A stretch of DNA of 64,000 nt, taken from the NCBI GenBank assembly GCA_009599575.1, contig VWND01000027.1, positions 231,001 to 295,000 of the forward strand. Reading direction: 5' to 3'. The DNA comes from Blumeriella jaapii (taxonomy: Eukaryota; Ascomycota; Leotiomycetes; Helotiales; Drepanopezizaceae). The position numbers were made by a program, and so were the translations under genes. Of the stretch, positions 25,295 to 35,732 are shown in pieces. The notes beneath the pieces are model-generated. The model saw only the letters and a list, made by a program, of their open reading frames with translations, was not told the DNA's origin and did no database searches. Within the stretch, counting starts at the first letter, position 1. Every line of letters starts with the position of its first letter.

Positions 25295-25489
25295 TGTGGG
25301 AATACCCATAAGGGTCACGTGGGATTAGATGATGCGGGATCACAGTTGTAAGTGCGCAGCGCTAGCGCCCGCTAGCGCTCGCACATCTACCTCATATTCT
25401 CACGCCAGCTAAACCTAGTAAAATGCATACAGTTTCCACCCGATTTACTACGACTAGTCGTATCTGTATCACCACCTGTGATACCAACA
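25295..25489 (+). repeat. Right LTR of copia element
   Basis: 195 bases, TGTGGGAATA...CCAACA. It keeps the GC-rich hairpin (25358-25366 and 25371-25379) and the 14-base palindrome (25449-25462). Confidence 0.93.
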
Positions 25490-25494
25490 AAAAG
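25490..25494. repeat. Target-site duplication, right copy (AAAAG)
   Basis: It directly follows the CA end of the right LTR and matches the left copy at 19474-19478. Confidence 0.9.
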
Positions 25495-25782
25495 ATTCCA
25501 ACATCAGACCACCTTTTGGCGAACCTGATATGCTCCTACATCTTTCCCCACGACGACCCCTCCACATGTGGGAAGCGAAAACAAACAACGCTACCCCAAC
25601 AAATTCTCTCAGAATACATGACCCATCCACGCACCAGCCGTGCTTCTAGGTACCCACCAAGCAATTCACTTGCACAGGTTCGTATTCCCTTTTCCCCATT
25701 GTTCAATACCTGCTGACACCTCTAAAAGCACATCAACTCCTCTGCCTTCAACGCCGCATAGCAACGAACCATTCTTGATACC
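25495..25782 (+). promoter_or_regulatory. Remaining upstream region of phosphoketolase
   Basis: Only 288 bases separate the copia insertion from the phosphoketolase ATG. The last 100 bases are pyrimidine-rich (CTTTTCCCCATT..., CCTCTGCCTTCAACG), as in fungal core promoters. I see no clear TATA box. Any distal element would now lie on the far side of 6 kb of retrotransposon. Confidence 0.55.
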
Positions 25783-28224
25783 ATGGCTTCCGCAGCAGCT
25801 GATGTCTCTGTCAAGAGTATCTCCCCGTACGGCGTTGCTCGCTCAACTGTAGAGGGCACACCTCTTTCTGCTGAGGAGATCCGTAAGTACGATGCCTATT
25901 TCCGCGCCTCGATGTATCTGTGCCTAGGCATGCTCTACCTCAAGAAGAACGCTCTTCTCAAGGAGCCACTGGATGTCAAGCATCTCAAGGCTCGATTGCT
26001 CGGCCATTGGGGGTCTGACGCCGGTCAATCATTCACCTGGATGCACATGAATCGCTTGATCAAGAAGTACGAATTAGACTGCCTGTTCGTCTCCGGTCCA
26101 GGCCACGGAGCCCCCGGTATAATCTCGCAATCATACCTAGAGGGCGTTTACTCGGAGGTGTACCCAGACAAGGCCGAGGACGAGGAGGGTATGCGAAAGT
26201 TCTTCAAGCAATTCTCCTTCCCAGGTGGAATCGGCAGCCACGCTACCCCCGAGACACCAGGAAGCATCCACGAGGGTGGTGAACTTGGATACTCTATCTC
26301 TCATGCCTTCGGCACAGTCTTCGATCACCCAAACCTCATTACCGTCACAGTGGTCGGAGATGGTGAGGCTGAGACCGGGCCTCTCGCGACCAGTTGGCAT
26401 AGCACAAAATTCCTCAACCCCATCACCGATGGGGCCGTCCTCCCGGTCCTCCATCTGAACGGCTACAAGATCAACAACCCGACTATCCTTGCCCGGATCA
26501 GTCATGAGGAGCTCACCGCTCTGTTCGTTGGCTATGGATGGACTCCATTCTTCGTTGAGGGTAGCGATATGGAGAGCATGCACCAGGCCATGGCTGCCAC
26601 CATCGAGAAGGCCGTTCTACAGATTCGCGCATACCAAAAGCAAGCTCGGGATTCGGGGAAGGCATTCCGCCCGCGTTGGCCCATGATTGTTCTCAGAAGT
26701 CCCAAGGGGTGGAGTGCACCAAGAAAGATCGACGGCAAGCTGCTTGAAGGCTTCTGGCGCTCGCATCAGATTCCTATCACCGACGTTGCCACCAACCCCG
26801 CCCACCTGAAGCTTCTGGAGACATGGATGAAGTCGTACAAGCCGGAAGAGGTTTTTGACAGTACTGGAAAGTTGATTTCCGAGTTGAAGGAGCTTGCACC
26901 ACATGGCAATGCCCGCATGAGTGCTAATCCCGTAGGCAACGGTGGTCTTCTCCGAAAGCCCCTCAACATGCCCAACTTCCAGGAGTACGCGCTCCAGGAC
27001 GTCAATCCAGGCATCTCCAATCTCCCCAGCATGACCAACATGTCTAAGTATCTCCGCGAGATTGTGGCTAGGAACATGACCAACTTTCGTGTCTTCGGCC
27101 CCGACGAGACTGAGTCCAACAAGCTTGGCGAGATCTACAAGGCAGGCAAGAAGGTCTGGATGGGAGAGTACTTCGAGGAAGACAATGATGGTGGAAATCT
27201 GGCAATGGAAGGTCGTGTGATGGAGATGCTTAGTGAGCACACAGTTGAAGGCTGGCTTGAAGGCTACATCCTCTCTGGCCGCCACGGTCTCCTCAACAGC
27301 TACGAGCCATTCATCCACATCATCGATTCGATGGTGAACCAGCACTGCAAATGGATCGAGAAATGTATCGAAGTCGAATGGAGGGTCAAGATATCGTCGT
27401 TGAACATCCTCCTGACTGCGACCGTCTGGAGACAGGATCACAACGGATTCACCCACCAGGATCCGGGTTTCCTTGACGTCGTGGCCAACAAGAGTCCCGA
27501 AGTCGTCCGTATCTACCTCCCTCCCGATGGAAACACCCTCTTGTCCGTCACCGACCACTGCCTGCGCAGCACCAACTACGTCAATGTCATCGTCGCCGAC
27601 AAGCAAGACCACCTCCAATTCCTCAACATGGACGAAGCCATCGAGCACTGCACCAAGGGCGTTGGCATCTGGGACTGGGCCTCCAACGACCAAGGCGAAG
27701 ACCCGGACGTCGTGATGGCATCCTGCGGCGACGTGCCCACGCTCGAAGCCCTGGCCGCCACGGCCCTCCTCCGCGATCTCCTCCCCTCCGTCAAGATCCG
27801 CTTCGTCAACGTCGTAGACCTCTTCAAGCTCATCTCCGAGACCAACCACCCGCACGGCCTGTCCGACGTCGAGTGGAAATCCATCTTCACCGAGGACCGC
27901 CCCATCATCTTCAACTTCCACTCCTACCCTTGGCTCGTCCACCGACTGACCTACAAGCGACCCGGCCAGGCCAACATCCACGTCCGCGGCTACAAGGAGA
28001 AGGGCAACATCGACACCCCCCTCGAGCTGGCGATCCGAAACCAGACGGATCGGTACAGTCTTGCGATGGACGCCATCGATCGCATCCCTACGCTGCACAA
28101 CACGGGCGCCGCAGTCCGCGAGAAGCTGAGGAACCTCCAGATTGCGGCCAAGACGGCTGCGTACGAGAATGGCATCGACCCGGCTTACATCACTGGATGG
28201 AGATGGCCGTACCCGAGCACCTAG
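25783..28224 (+). CDS. Xylulose-5-phosphate/fructose-6-phosphate phosphoketolase
   Basis: This 813-residue intronless enzyme is of full family length. It uses thiamine diphosphate to split xylulose-5-P (or fructose-6-P) with phosphate into acetyl-phosphate plus glyceraldehyde-3-P (or erythrose-4-P), in the cytosol. Visible signatures are SGPGHGAPGI (about residue 105), EGGELGYSISHAFG (about 164), GDGEAETGPLATSWHSTKFL (about 192, diphosphate and Mg site) and TATVWRQDHNGFTHQDPG (about 546), followed by the C-terminal FNFHSYPWLVHRL region. The start is the first ATG, in a good context (ACCATGGC). No frameshift or missing key residue is seen. Fungal phosphoketolases have bacterial relatives and are often viewed as acquired genes; the absence of introns fits but does not prove this. 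The upstream region is interrupted by the copia element. Confidence 0.97.
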   Translation: MASAAADVSVKSISPYGVARSTVEGTPLSAEEIRKYDAYFRASMYLCLGMLYLKKNALLKEPLDVKHLKARLLGHWGSDAGQSFTWMHMNRLIKKYELDCLFVSGPGHGAPGIISQSYLEGVYSEVYPDKAEDEEGMRKFFKQFSFPGGIGSHATPETPGSIHEGGELGYSISHAFGTVFDHPNLITVTVVGDGEAETGPLATSWHSTKFLNPITDGAVLPVLHLNGYKINNPTILARISHEELTALFVGYGWTPFFVEGSDMESMHQAMAATIEKAVLQIRAYQKQARDSGKAFRPRWPMIVLRSPKGWSAPRKIDGKLLEGFWRSHQIPITDVATNPAHLKLLETWMKSYKPEEVFDSTGKLISELKELAPHGNARMSANPVGNGGLLRKPLNMPNFQEYALQDVNPGISNLPSMTNMSKYLREIVARNMTNFRVFGPDETESNKLGEIYKAGKKVWMGEYFEEDNDGGNLAMEGRVMEMLSEHTVEGWLEGYILSGRHGLLNSYEPFIHIIDSMVNQHCKWIEKCIEVEWRVKISSLNILLTATVWRQDHNGFTHQDPGFLDVVANKSPEVVRIYLPPDGNTLLSVTDHCLRSTNYVNVIVADKQDHLQFLNMDEAIEHCTKGVGIWDWASNDQGEDPDVVMASCGDVPTLEALAATALLRDLLPSVKIRFVNVVDLFKLISETNHPHGLSDVEWKSIFTEDRPIIFNFHSYPWLVHRLTYKRPGQANIHVRGYKEKGNIDTPLELAIRNQTDRYSLAMDAIDRIPTLHNTGAAVREKLRNLQIAAKTAAYENGIDPAYITGWRWPYPST

Positions 28225-28783
28225 AAGGCGTTGAACAGGGCAGACTGATAGAATGTAGTTCGCGTAGGTTTGGGTGACACATACACTGGGAGCTGTTGTG
28301 GTTGCGATCATGATGGACGTTACTGGTTACCAGCGTCTTTTGCACCCTTAGTTAGCACTGGTAATACAAGAAGGCTCCTCTCCCATAGTCTGCGGACTTC
28401 CCACTCTCCCACCCTCCCATTTTGACATGTTGCAGATGTTCTTCAGTGCACGCTCACATGCCTAAGACGCCAAGATGCGAGCCACCTTGAAGCATTCGAC
28501 CAGCATCATTCAGTTGGTCAGATTCCATCTGTCCTCATTTATCTCGTAGAATAAACCTCCGAGTTGAAATCAGTGCGCACACACAGTGACTAGCCCGATT
28601 GGATTACCTACCCACAGTAGGTCGACTTCAACTCAACCACCAGGGTGCTGCGAAACGATAGCTTTAAGCATAAAAAGACTTCTTTTACAGTCGCAGAGCC
28701 CAGTCTCACGAGACCACTATAAATACACTTTCCACGCCGTACCGTACGCAAAGTACTGTATCAAGCGTTGCAGTGTGGCAGTG

Positions 28784-28846
28784 AGTCACGTGAACAGCTT
28801 TACGCCGAGCTTACAGTCACGTGAACTGCTTTACGCTGAGCTTACA
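28784..28846 (+). repeat. Tandem duplication of about 30 bases with CACGTG boxes
   Basis: Two copies of GTCACGTGAACAGCTTTACG/GTCACGTGAACTGCTTTACG, each followed by a GAGCTTACA-type end. Each carries the palindrome CACGTG, the usual bHLH E-box core, so this could be a regulatory pair. Confidence 0.7.
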
Positions 28847-28921
28847 ACTGTGACGCTAGGAATATCACGAACAGCGAGTGAATGAGCCGGCAAAAAGTCG
28901 CTCCGCGAATTGCTATAAAAA

Positions 28922-28934
28922 CCCCCCCCCCCCC
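28922..28934. repeat. Poly-C tract C13
   Basis: Homopolymer following CTATAAAAA. Confidence 0.9.
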
Positions 28935-29381
28935 ACCTCATGAATTAGAACGTGGCCTATCGGAACCAGACCAGACAATAGGTCTGTCCATTTCGCAGCC
29001 TACATTTGCAGAAAGTGCTCGCAGTGTCAGAGGCTCAAGTCTTGTTCGTCCTGTTTAGGTAGGTACTTACCTAGGTAGGTACCTAGGTACGAATAGAGCA
29101 GAAGGACTCGCTGCCTCTGTCTTTTCCCACTCCATCGTACGCTTTATCTCTTCTCTCGCTGTCACTCGTCCTCGCTCCTGTCAACAAGTCTCCTGAGCAG
29201 TCCAACCAAGCCAGGACCTCCTCCCCTACAAGCAGTACTCGAACCTCGAAGCGACTTACAGAAAAGGCAATAGGTTCTGGAGACTACCCCTCGAGCTCGA
29301 AGGTCTCACGTGTAAACATGCTCGCTGTCGCGCGCGAACGGCGTTTCACTTCCACGTGTCTTGGCCTCTCCGAATAGGCAC

Positions 29382-29400
29382 TGTACTGTACTGTACTGTA
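29382..29400. repeat. (CTGTA) pentamer repeat
   Basis: Nearly four tandem CTGTA units (CTGTACTGTACTGTACTGTA). It is one of many related sites in the spacers. Confidence 0.85.
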
Positions 29401-31556
29401 AGAGTCGATTACCCCCAGACAGTCGACTGCATGCCAGAGCGTGGATGGATGACTCGTCGATGTGCCGCCGGCGCGTGAGGGCGTGTCCTCGAGGAATCTA
29501 TATCGCTCGCGCTGTTCTCTTACAAAGTACCTAGGTATACAAGAGTGACACCGACACCGGGGGGGAATTCGGGGAGATGGAATGATGGAATTGCATGTTT
29601 CTTACCCACACACACCCTCTGCTAGCTCTGTGTTTTCGAGGGGAGTGGAATTAGCTCGATGAGTGCTTGGGCTTAGGATTGGGGTTTTTTGATAGCATGC
29701 TAGTGAGATTAAAACGGTCGATTGTTGAGGAAAATCTGCTGTTGTCGAAGATTCTGTTGGGTGATAGGATTGTCGAAAACCAAACGCGTTGTTATCAAGT
29801 GTGATCCATGTACTGTACCTAAGGTAGGTATGATTTTTATCTCTTCCCGTGGATTGCGCAGAAAGGCCCGGCGGGAGAAAGAGCATCCATACGACCACCC
29901 ACCAGCCGCGCTTCGTGTTATATTTAGACAATGGCAACCTCTGCGGCTTGAAGTCAGAGCCAGACGGTATAATTTCAAGACAAAGGCCTGATATACTATA
30001 CATAGCTCGAAATAAACCTGCTCTGCACAACCAGCCTCCACGAGCGAAGTCTTACTTGGGCGTGGTAGCCAATCCTTGTACATACCAAGATCTTGGAATC
30101 AACAATCAGAGCTATGCATAACCCGAGTCGAAGACTTCACTGGTGGGAGAAAAACGAACGGGCCAAAGGAGAATCTGATAAGGATACGTACGGGTTTACC
30201 ATAGCACAGCACAGCACAGCAAATCCAAAGGGTCCCTCCCTGCCCGCCGAGTCACTACCCTTATTATACAGTAACACGCTTTAGACTTTTCACTCTGCGC
30301 ATGCTCTGGTTTACAGTACAGTATAGTAACGCCCCTTTAACGTTTGAAAAGAGGGGAGAGGATCCTTGTCGTGGTCTAGGTTCTCAGGGATGTCCCCATC
30401 GGTGAGCTTCTACACAGTACACAGTACATACAATGATACTGACTGCACTGCACTCTTTGGAAGGGCTGAAAAGGCATGCTCCGAGAGGACAAGGATCGCA
30501 TCGAGGAATGCTAGAAACGGGTGTCACGTACTATACAATAGGTACACAAGCCTGGTGTGAGAATCCTCTCGACCTGCCCAGCACGGGTGCGGCTAGAACC
30601 TCTGGCTGTCCCCGTGTTGCGAATCATCCAAGTACTGTACACACTGTACCCTACAGTAGCAAGCAAGCAAGCAAGCACCCTGCGATTCCGCACCTCCAGA
30701 AAAGTATCAGGAAAAAGCTTGATACCGCTCTCAAAAAAAGCCTTGCCAAGGCGTGAATGGACAGGGTTTCCGTGACTTGGATTACGGAGTAGAGCATGGA
30801 AAGAGAGGTCGTATTGTACTGTATGAGTACCTACTCTTCTCCTGCACATGTAGCGAAGCCTTGTGTCGAGATTTATTTGGGTTCACAGGAGGGCAGGCAG
30901 TCTCTGGATGCAAGAGAGGTTTTTTTTATCTCGACCGTAATTAACAAACTTTTCCAATTTTCTTCTAGGAAATAACATCTCCTCTTTTGCTCTTTGGTAA
31001 TTCTCTGTTAAAAGAGAGCGGCTCAGAGACACGGAGATGGGCCAGACGAGATCGAAGACCGATAGGAGAAGCACAGGATAAGAAACAACCTTCTAAACAA
31101 TGTATACACAGAGCCCAGCAGAGAAGATAACCATAGGTGTCTAGCAGGAGATCCGAGGTGCGGGTTCGGATCAACAGTTTCGGGATTTCCCAGCCATACA
31201 AGGAGACTCTGCCTGTAGACTTCAAGATGAGTGCTTCACACGTGAAATTGGGTTTCATGTATCTGGCACACTTTCCGCAACAGACAACCAACGATTAGAA
31301 TCCCATTTTCCAGTAGCACAAATGTGAATTTGACGACTGGATGATGCTCTTTGCCCGAATTCTCGGTAGTTTGTGCTGTTACTGCCAAGCTGTGTACACA
31401 CCAGTCATGTATTGACAACGTATACTTTCTTCTGCTGATTTTCTCTTTTCCCGTGCCTGAAAAAGGCTGTTCACCTGCTTTTTGTGTATCCGCCAAGCTA
31501 TGCACTAGGTACTGTAGTATGGTACAAACAGAGAGACGGTCGGAATAGAGAGATCC

Positions 31557-32847
31557 CTAGCCTCCATGGAGAGCCTTGAATCCAGCTGAGATAAGGCTTC
31601 GCGGACCAGGACGCGCATCTGCTGTACCTGTCCAATAAAACAAGCCCTGGATGTGTCAGTCGGACAAAGTCCACATGCGAGATGGAGCGCACGATGGCTT
31701 ACCCCAAGTCCTTTCTCCAGTGCGTAGCTCGCTTTGATCTTCACTGTGGCGGGGTTGTCGTAAGACAAAACCTCCATCGCCACCGGTGCAAAAGGCTCCC
31801 ACGACTCGTGTGTTCACTACTTCCTCTGCGTCGTGCCTTGGCAGCTCTTTATACTCAAAAGTCCCTTCCTCGCCACCGCATCCATTGAAGGAAGCACCAG
31901 CAGCATTGGCTCCAAAGAATGATCTGCCATACACCGGCACTCCGAGCAGGATCTTGCTGGCTGGAAAGCCCGCAGAAAGAATGTAGTCAACGGCTGCAGA
32001 TCCCGATGGCTCGTCGGGGTTCCCAGGATAAAGTTGGGCATGGTGCCCAGCAGTAGGAGACCATGAACCCGCGAAGTCGTAGGCCATCAGGTTGATCAAG
32101 TCGAGATAGTCTTGTGCCCTGCACAGGTCAATGTTGCGCAACGCCCACTCTCCGGCGGGCAGGGCCGCGGTGAGGAGGTAGTCTTCGTCTGGGAGATGGA
32201 GACGGATAGCAGAAAGGAGAGCAAGGAAGTCGGCGCCTTGCTGGGGATCAGCTGGGTGCTCCCAGTCGACTGGAGCCAAGGTTAACCGGGTGCGAGAACG
32301 TCGCACGCAGAGACTTACTGTCGATGCCGTCGAAGCCGCAGGCTTCCACAAGACCTTTGGCAGACCTTCCAAAGTTGTCTCTCGTTGCGGCACTGGAGGC
32401 GACAGCTGGGAAGTGTTGACTTGCCGCCCCGCCACCAATAGACAGGACCAGCTTGAGATAGCCATGCTGTTCTTTCAACTTCACGAACGAGCCCAGGCAT
32501 CCCGTCGCTCCATCAACCGGCATCTGAGCATCCACCCACTCGTCGTTCAGCTGTTCACCGTTTCAGCGGAGCAGGAGACACGAGGCTTGCGTCGGACCTA
32601 CAAACACCCCGCCGTCACGAGAGACGTGGGCAAACGCGTAGAAGACATGGCTGATGCAATGGTAGTTCAAAGTTGCGGGTGTCTCGCCACGGTATGCTCG
32701 GTAGTTGGGGAAGTAGACGGCGTTCTTCCGAGTAAGGGTCGCAAGACTGGCATCCAGCGACGGCCGGGAAGGTCTTCGAGGCGCATTGGGCGGAGGCCTC
32801 GGTACGAAAGGTATTCGTGGAGGACTCAGTGCGACATAATTCGCCAT
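31557..32847 (-). CDS. GH18 chitinase with an internal frameshift
   Basis: Exons on the minus strand are 32847-32602, 32550-32319, 32269-31703 and 31646-31557. All three introns (51, 49 and 56 bases) have GT-CAG ends. The protein starts MANYVALSPP without a signal peptide. Catalytic-domain signs: AVYFPNYRAYRG, YHCISHVFYAFAHV, LKLVLSIGGG, the catalytic DGIDIDWE (Glu163, rebuilt exactly across an intron), INLMAYDFAGSW, ILLGVPVYGRSF, and GLFYWTGTAD near the end. It would hydrolyse chitin for wall remodelling or feeding. In exon 3 the frame breaks at about 31761-31770: CTGGDGGFV is in one frame and SYDNPATVKIKASYALEKGL in the next, so the exon is one base too long (or two short). The last exon needs the second frame. 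It is either a recent pseudogene or a sequence error; everything else is intact. Confidence 0.85.
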
Positions 32848-33030
32848 TCTCGAGAGTGAGAGATCCAAGAGCTGTCAACGGCAGCAAGGCTTTGTCCTTC
32901 CAAGTTGTTGCTGTTGCGAATCAGGCCGAAGGCGAGGAAGGGAGAAGCCTCGAAGAGAGTCTTTGCAGCTCATGTATTGATTGATGCGGGGGCGTCAAAG
33001 AGAGAGAAATGCCGTACTGGACGGTATGTA

Positions 33031-33090
33031 CTGTATGTGCTGTATGCGCTGTATGCGCTGTATGTGCTGTGTGTGCTGTATGTGCTGTAT
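33031..33090 (+). repeat. 9-base minisatellite CTGTATGYG
   Basis: About six to seven copies with C/T variation in the eighth position. Confidence 0.85.
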
Positions 33091-33398
33091 ATATATGGTA
33101 TGTATAGCAAAAGGGACAGCTGCCGGTGTGTCGCCTGCCGACAATCTGGCAGGGTATGTGTGGGGGACGCTCGAACGAACAGCCACAGAGCGTACTCTAC
33201 AGAGCTGTGTAGATGTAGAGCTGTTTAGCTGCATAAACCGTGTGTACCTGGACCAAGAGGCGTGCTGGACTTGAAGCCCAGGATGCGATTGAGTGAAGGG
33301 ATTGTATGGAGGTCACAGCGAAAGACAGTATCGTGACGTGCAAAGGAAGAGAAGCCGGGCCACAGGCCACTCAGTAAGTGGCTCGGTGGTGATGTAAA

Positions 33399-33460
33399 GA
33401 GCTACTTGAGAGCCACTTGAGAGCCACTTGAGAGCCACTTGAGAGCTACTTGAGAGCTAC
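33399..33460 (+). repeat. 11-base minisatellite GAGCYACTTGA
   Basis: About 5.6 tandem copies; the outer copies carry GAGCTAC and the inner ones GAGCCAC. Confidence 0.88.
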
Positions 33461-33561
33461 CGTAGATGTAAAAGCTTTCATCTCATCTATTTGTACTGTG
33501 CTGTATAAAGCGCTACCCGTGCCAAGATAGTGTATGTGCAATGTGAGTTTTCGTACAGTAC

Positions 33562-33765
33562 AAGCTCTCTCCACTGTATCAATGTGCATCTCACAGTTCG
33601 AACAGAGGTGGTGGCTCATCACCCACTGCCTTGAACTTGGGGGCATATTCTACACGTCCAGTAAAGCTCTCTCTACTGTATCAATGTGCATCGCACAGTT
33701 CGAACAGAGGTGGTGGCTCATCACCAACTGCCTTGCACTTGGGGACATATTCTACAAACTTACAG
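33562..33765 (+). repeat. 102-base tandem duplication
   Basis: Two copies with a 102-base period share ACTGTATCAATGTGCATC, CACAGTTCGAACAGAGG and TGGTGGCTCATCACC; the second copy differs at about eight bases. Confidence 0.88.
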
Positions 33766-34570
33766 TACTGTTCTGTACTGTACAGAGCACTGCAAGCATC
33801 TCCGTGTCACCGCCTACCGATTTCAGAGTCAAACGGCGAACATTGACGTGCATGCCAGACGACTTACTTTGGTGACGAGCAGTGGAAAGTCTAAAATCGG
33901 CTTGGGAAGGTAATTATAAACAAACGAGTGGGGGATCGTCGAAGTGAAGTGTTGTGATTTGATCGCTGGCATCCAGCAACTCCGTAGTAGAGTCGATACT
34001 TTTCAATACTGTACTGTACAGTACTACTACTGTATGTACAGTAGGACCATGATGGGCCGGGTCAGGATCAAGATGTCCAAGAAGCCCTTATTGTCGCTTT
34101 GCCCGTGTCGCCGAGTCCGTGATGGCTCGAACACCTCGAAAGTAAGCATAAGGAAACAAGACGGAGAGGCATTTGGCGACGCCAGCTAGAGGCCGACGAC
34201 CACAACGGCCAGGCAAAGCAACGCGATGATGGAATTCGGCGTGATGCTTGCGACCTACTGAATTGAGGCCAACTGGAAAGCGTGCTGTCGCGATCAAATT
34301 GTACTGTAGAAGTCTGACTAACACGGGGTGAGAAAGAAGTTCTGGGAGTTGGCAACAGAAGTAGAAGTTGACGTCTTTCTACGTGCTGTACAGGAAGTAG
34401 TGTGAAGTAAGATTGAAGTCCAATGTAGTCACAAGTGAACAATAGAAGTGCAAGACGAGATGAAGCCGAACAAGTGAAAGGGCGATGTCTGGACTGTAAG
34501 AACGGCTGGCCAGAAAAAGCTTATGCTCTAGAGCGAAAATCCCAGCCTTCTCTTCTCCAGACGAGGCGCC

Positions 34571-34630
34571 AACAACATCAACATCAACATTACATCAACA
34601 TCAACACCAACACCAACACCAACACCAACC
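34571..34630 (+). repeat. Hexamer repeat AACATC/AACACC in YTH1 leader
   Basis: Purine-skewed tandem hexamers about 240 bases before the YTH1 ATG. Confidence 0.85.
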
Positions 34631-34869
34631 CTCCAATCCCCTCGCATCCAGACGACTCAGACAAGCATATCCGATTCCTGCAGTCGTCCCCAAGTCGATC
34701 CCCTCTTCCTCACCGGAATCGTTTCAATGCGGAGGTGTCTGATGCGACATACAGCACCAAGCATTCCGTAGACAAGCTACTCCACACGATTATACGCTAC
34801 GAATCGAGAACCAGTCTGCCAATCCCGAGCAGTTCAATCTTGTACCCCAATCAAACCTCATCATCCAAC

Positions 34870-35732
34870 ATGGCAGCTGTCCTATCCCTCGGCCCCAGGC
34901 CCAAGGACCTCGCCCGCCAGATCCTTGAGCATCAAGCTCCCACGTACAGCTTCTCTTTCTCGCCGTTCCTCCTCGAGAACTATCGCCATGGCATCACGCC
35001 CAACCGGCCCATGTGCAAGGCCTATCTCCAAGGGCACTGCCCCTTGGGGCCCAAATGCCCCGACAGACACGCAGCCGCGAGCAACCCGTCGAATTACAAC
35101 AACCTGGTCTGCAAGCATTGGCTGCGCGGGCTCTGCAAGAAGGGCGAGACCTGCGAGTTCTTGCACGAGTATAATTTGAGGAAGATGCCCGAGTGCAATT
35201 TCTTTGCCAAGAACGGGTATTGCTCGAATGGAGGTATGATTCGCATTCTGTGTTCTAGCTTGGGACTTGAAGAGATGCTAATGCGAGATTGACAGACGAG
35301 TGTCTCTATCTACATCTCGACCCCTCCTCGAAACTCCCACCTTGCCCCCACTACGAGAAGGGATTCTGCCCCTTGGGACCGGTCTGCTCTCAACGCCACG
35401 TCCGCAAGACGCTCTGCGTATTCTACCTAGCAGGCTTCTGTCCCGACGGCAAGACGTGCAAGAACGCGCATCCGCGCTGGCCGACCGACCTTCCCAAGCC
35501 TACCGTAAAGGTGGTGAAGGACCCGGAAGAGATAGCAGAGGAGCAACGATTGTTAATGGAACGAGCGGAGAGGGAACAAGCCGCCGAACGCGAACGATAC
35601 GGGGGCGACGAGGGCGCTGGCGGCGGAAGGGGGCGAGGGCGCTGGCACCACGGTGGTGGTGGCCCGGGCTGGGGAGGCGGACGGGGAAGGGGAGGCCATC
35701 AGAACAGACGAGGAAGAGGATACAACGGCTAG
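34870..35732 (+). CDS. YTH1: mRNA 3'-end processing zinc finger protein Yth1/CPSF30
   Basis: Exons 34870-35233 and 35296-35732 give 266 residues. The 62-base intron (GTATGA...CAG, with TGCTAATG branch) splits zinc finger 3 and closes in phase (NG|DECLYLH). Five CCCH fingers are visible, starting at about residues 48 ([19 protein letters not shown]), 80, 109, 138 and 164, the arrangement of the yeast Yth1/CPSF30 subunit. The family binds pre-mRNA near the AAUAAA signal within the cleavage and polyadenylation factor, in the nucleus. The C-terminus after about residue 220 is an RGG/GR-rich tail with [12 protein letters not shown], longer than in budding yeast. Start: first ATG of the open frame, preceded by a long hexamer-bearing leader. 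Confidence 0.95.

Larger units (their letters stand above)
19479..25489 (+). mobile_element. Complete but inactivated Ty1/copia LTR retrotransposon (6,011 bases)
   Basis: Two 195-base direct repeats (19479-19673 and 25295-25489) flank an AT-rich interior, with AAAAG duplicated on both sides. Coding remnants on the plus strand run in copia order: gag-like start near 20160, a zinc-knuckle remnant near 21590, integrase core near 22600-23220, reverse transcriptase near 23780-24130, RNase H near 24640-25215. Frames are broken by many TAA/TAG codons, consistent with CAA/CAG and TGG changed by C-to-T mutation (RIP). It is oriented like the phosphoketolase gene downstream. No intact polyprotein remains, so it cannot move by itself. 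Confidence 0.93.
28225..31556. other. 3.3 kb spacer rich in GTAC palindromes and homopolymers
   Basis: No supportable gene. Contents: C13 at 28922-28934 just after a CTATAAAA box; interlaced CCTAGG/GGTACC palindromes at 29055-29090; (CTGTA)n at 29382-29400; more TACTGTAC motifs near 28750, 30310, 30415, 30640 and 30820; (AAGC)n near 30659-30676. There are two near-identical lines GTCACGTGAAC(A/T)GCTTTACGC(C/T)GAGCTTAC at about 28785-28842. Short unspliced frames have no recognisable domain. Confidence 0.5.
32848..34869. other. Repeat-rich spacer upstream of chitinase and YTH1
   Basis: No gene seen. It holds a CTGTATGYG 9-base repeat, an 11-base GAGCYACTTGA repeat, a 102-base tandem duplication, several TACTGTAC palindromes (33553, 33763, 34006-34045, 34300) and, before YTH1, an AACATC/AACACC repeat. 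The frame upstream of the YTH1 ATG is open from 34435 but contains no ATG, so it is leader sequence. Confidence 0.55.

Noticed and set aside
26617..28311. Long open frame on the minus strand (564 codons)
   Set aside because: It lies antisense within the phosphoketolase gene and arises from its GC-rich third positions.
33399..33460. CRISPR-like array
   Set aside because: The units are 11 bases in direct contact with no spacers; it is a minisatellite in a eukaryote.
33534..33875. 113-codon frame with an internal sequence repeat
   Set aside because: The repeat only reflects the 102-base DNA duplication (102 is a multiple of 3); no other coding sign.
34435..34869. In-frame N-terminal extension of YTH1
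   Set aside because: The frame is open but has no ATG before 34870, and it contains a simple hexamer repeat; it fits a 5' leader.
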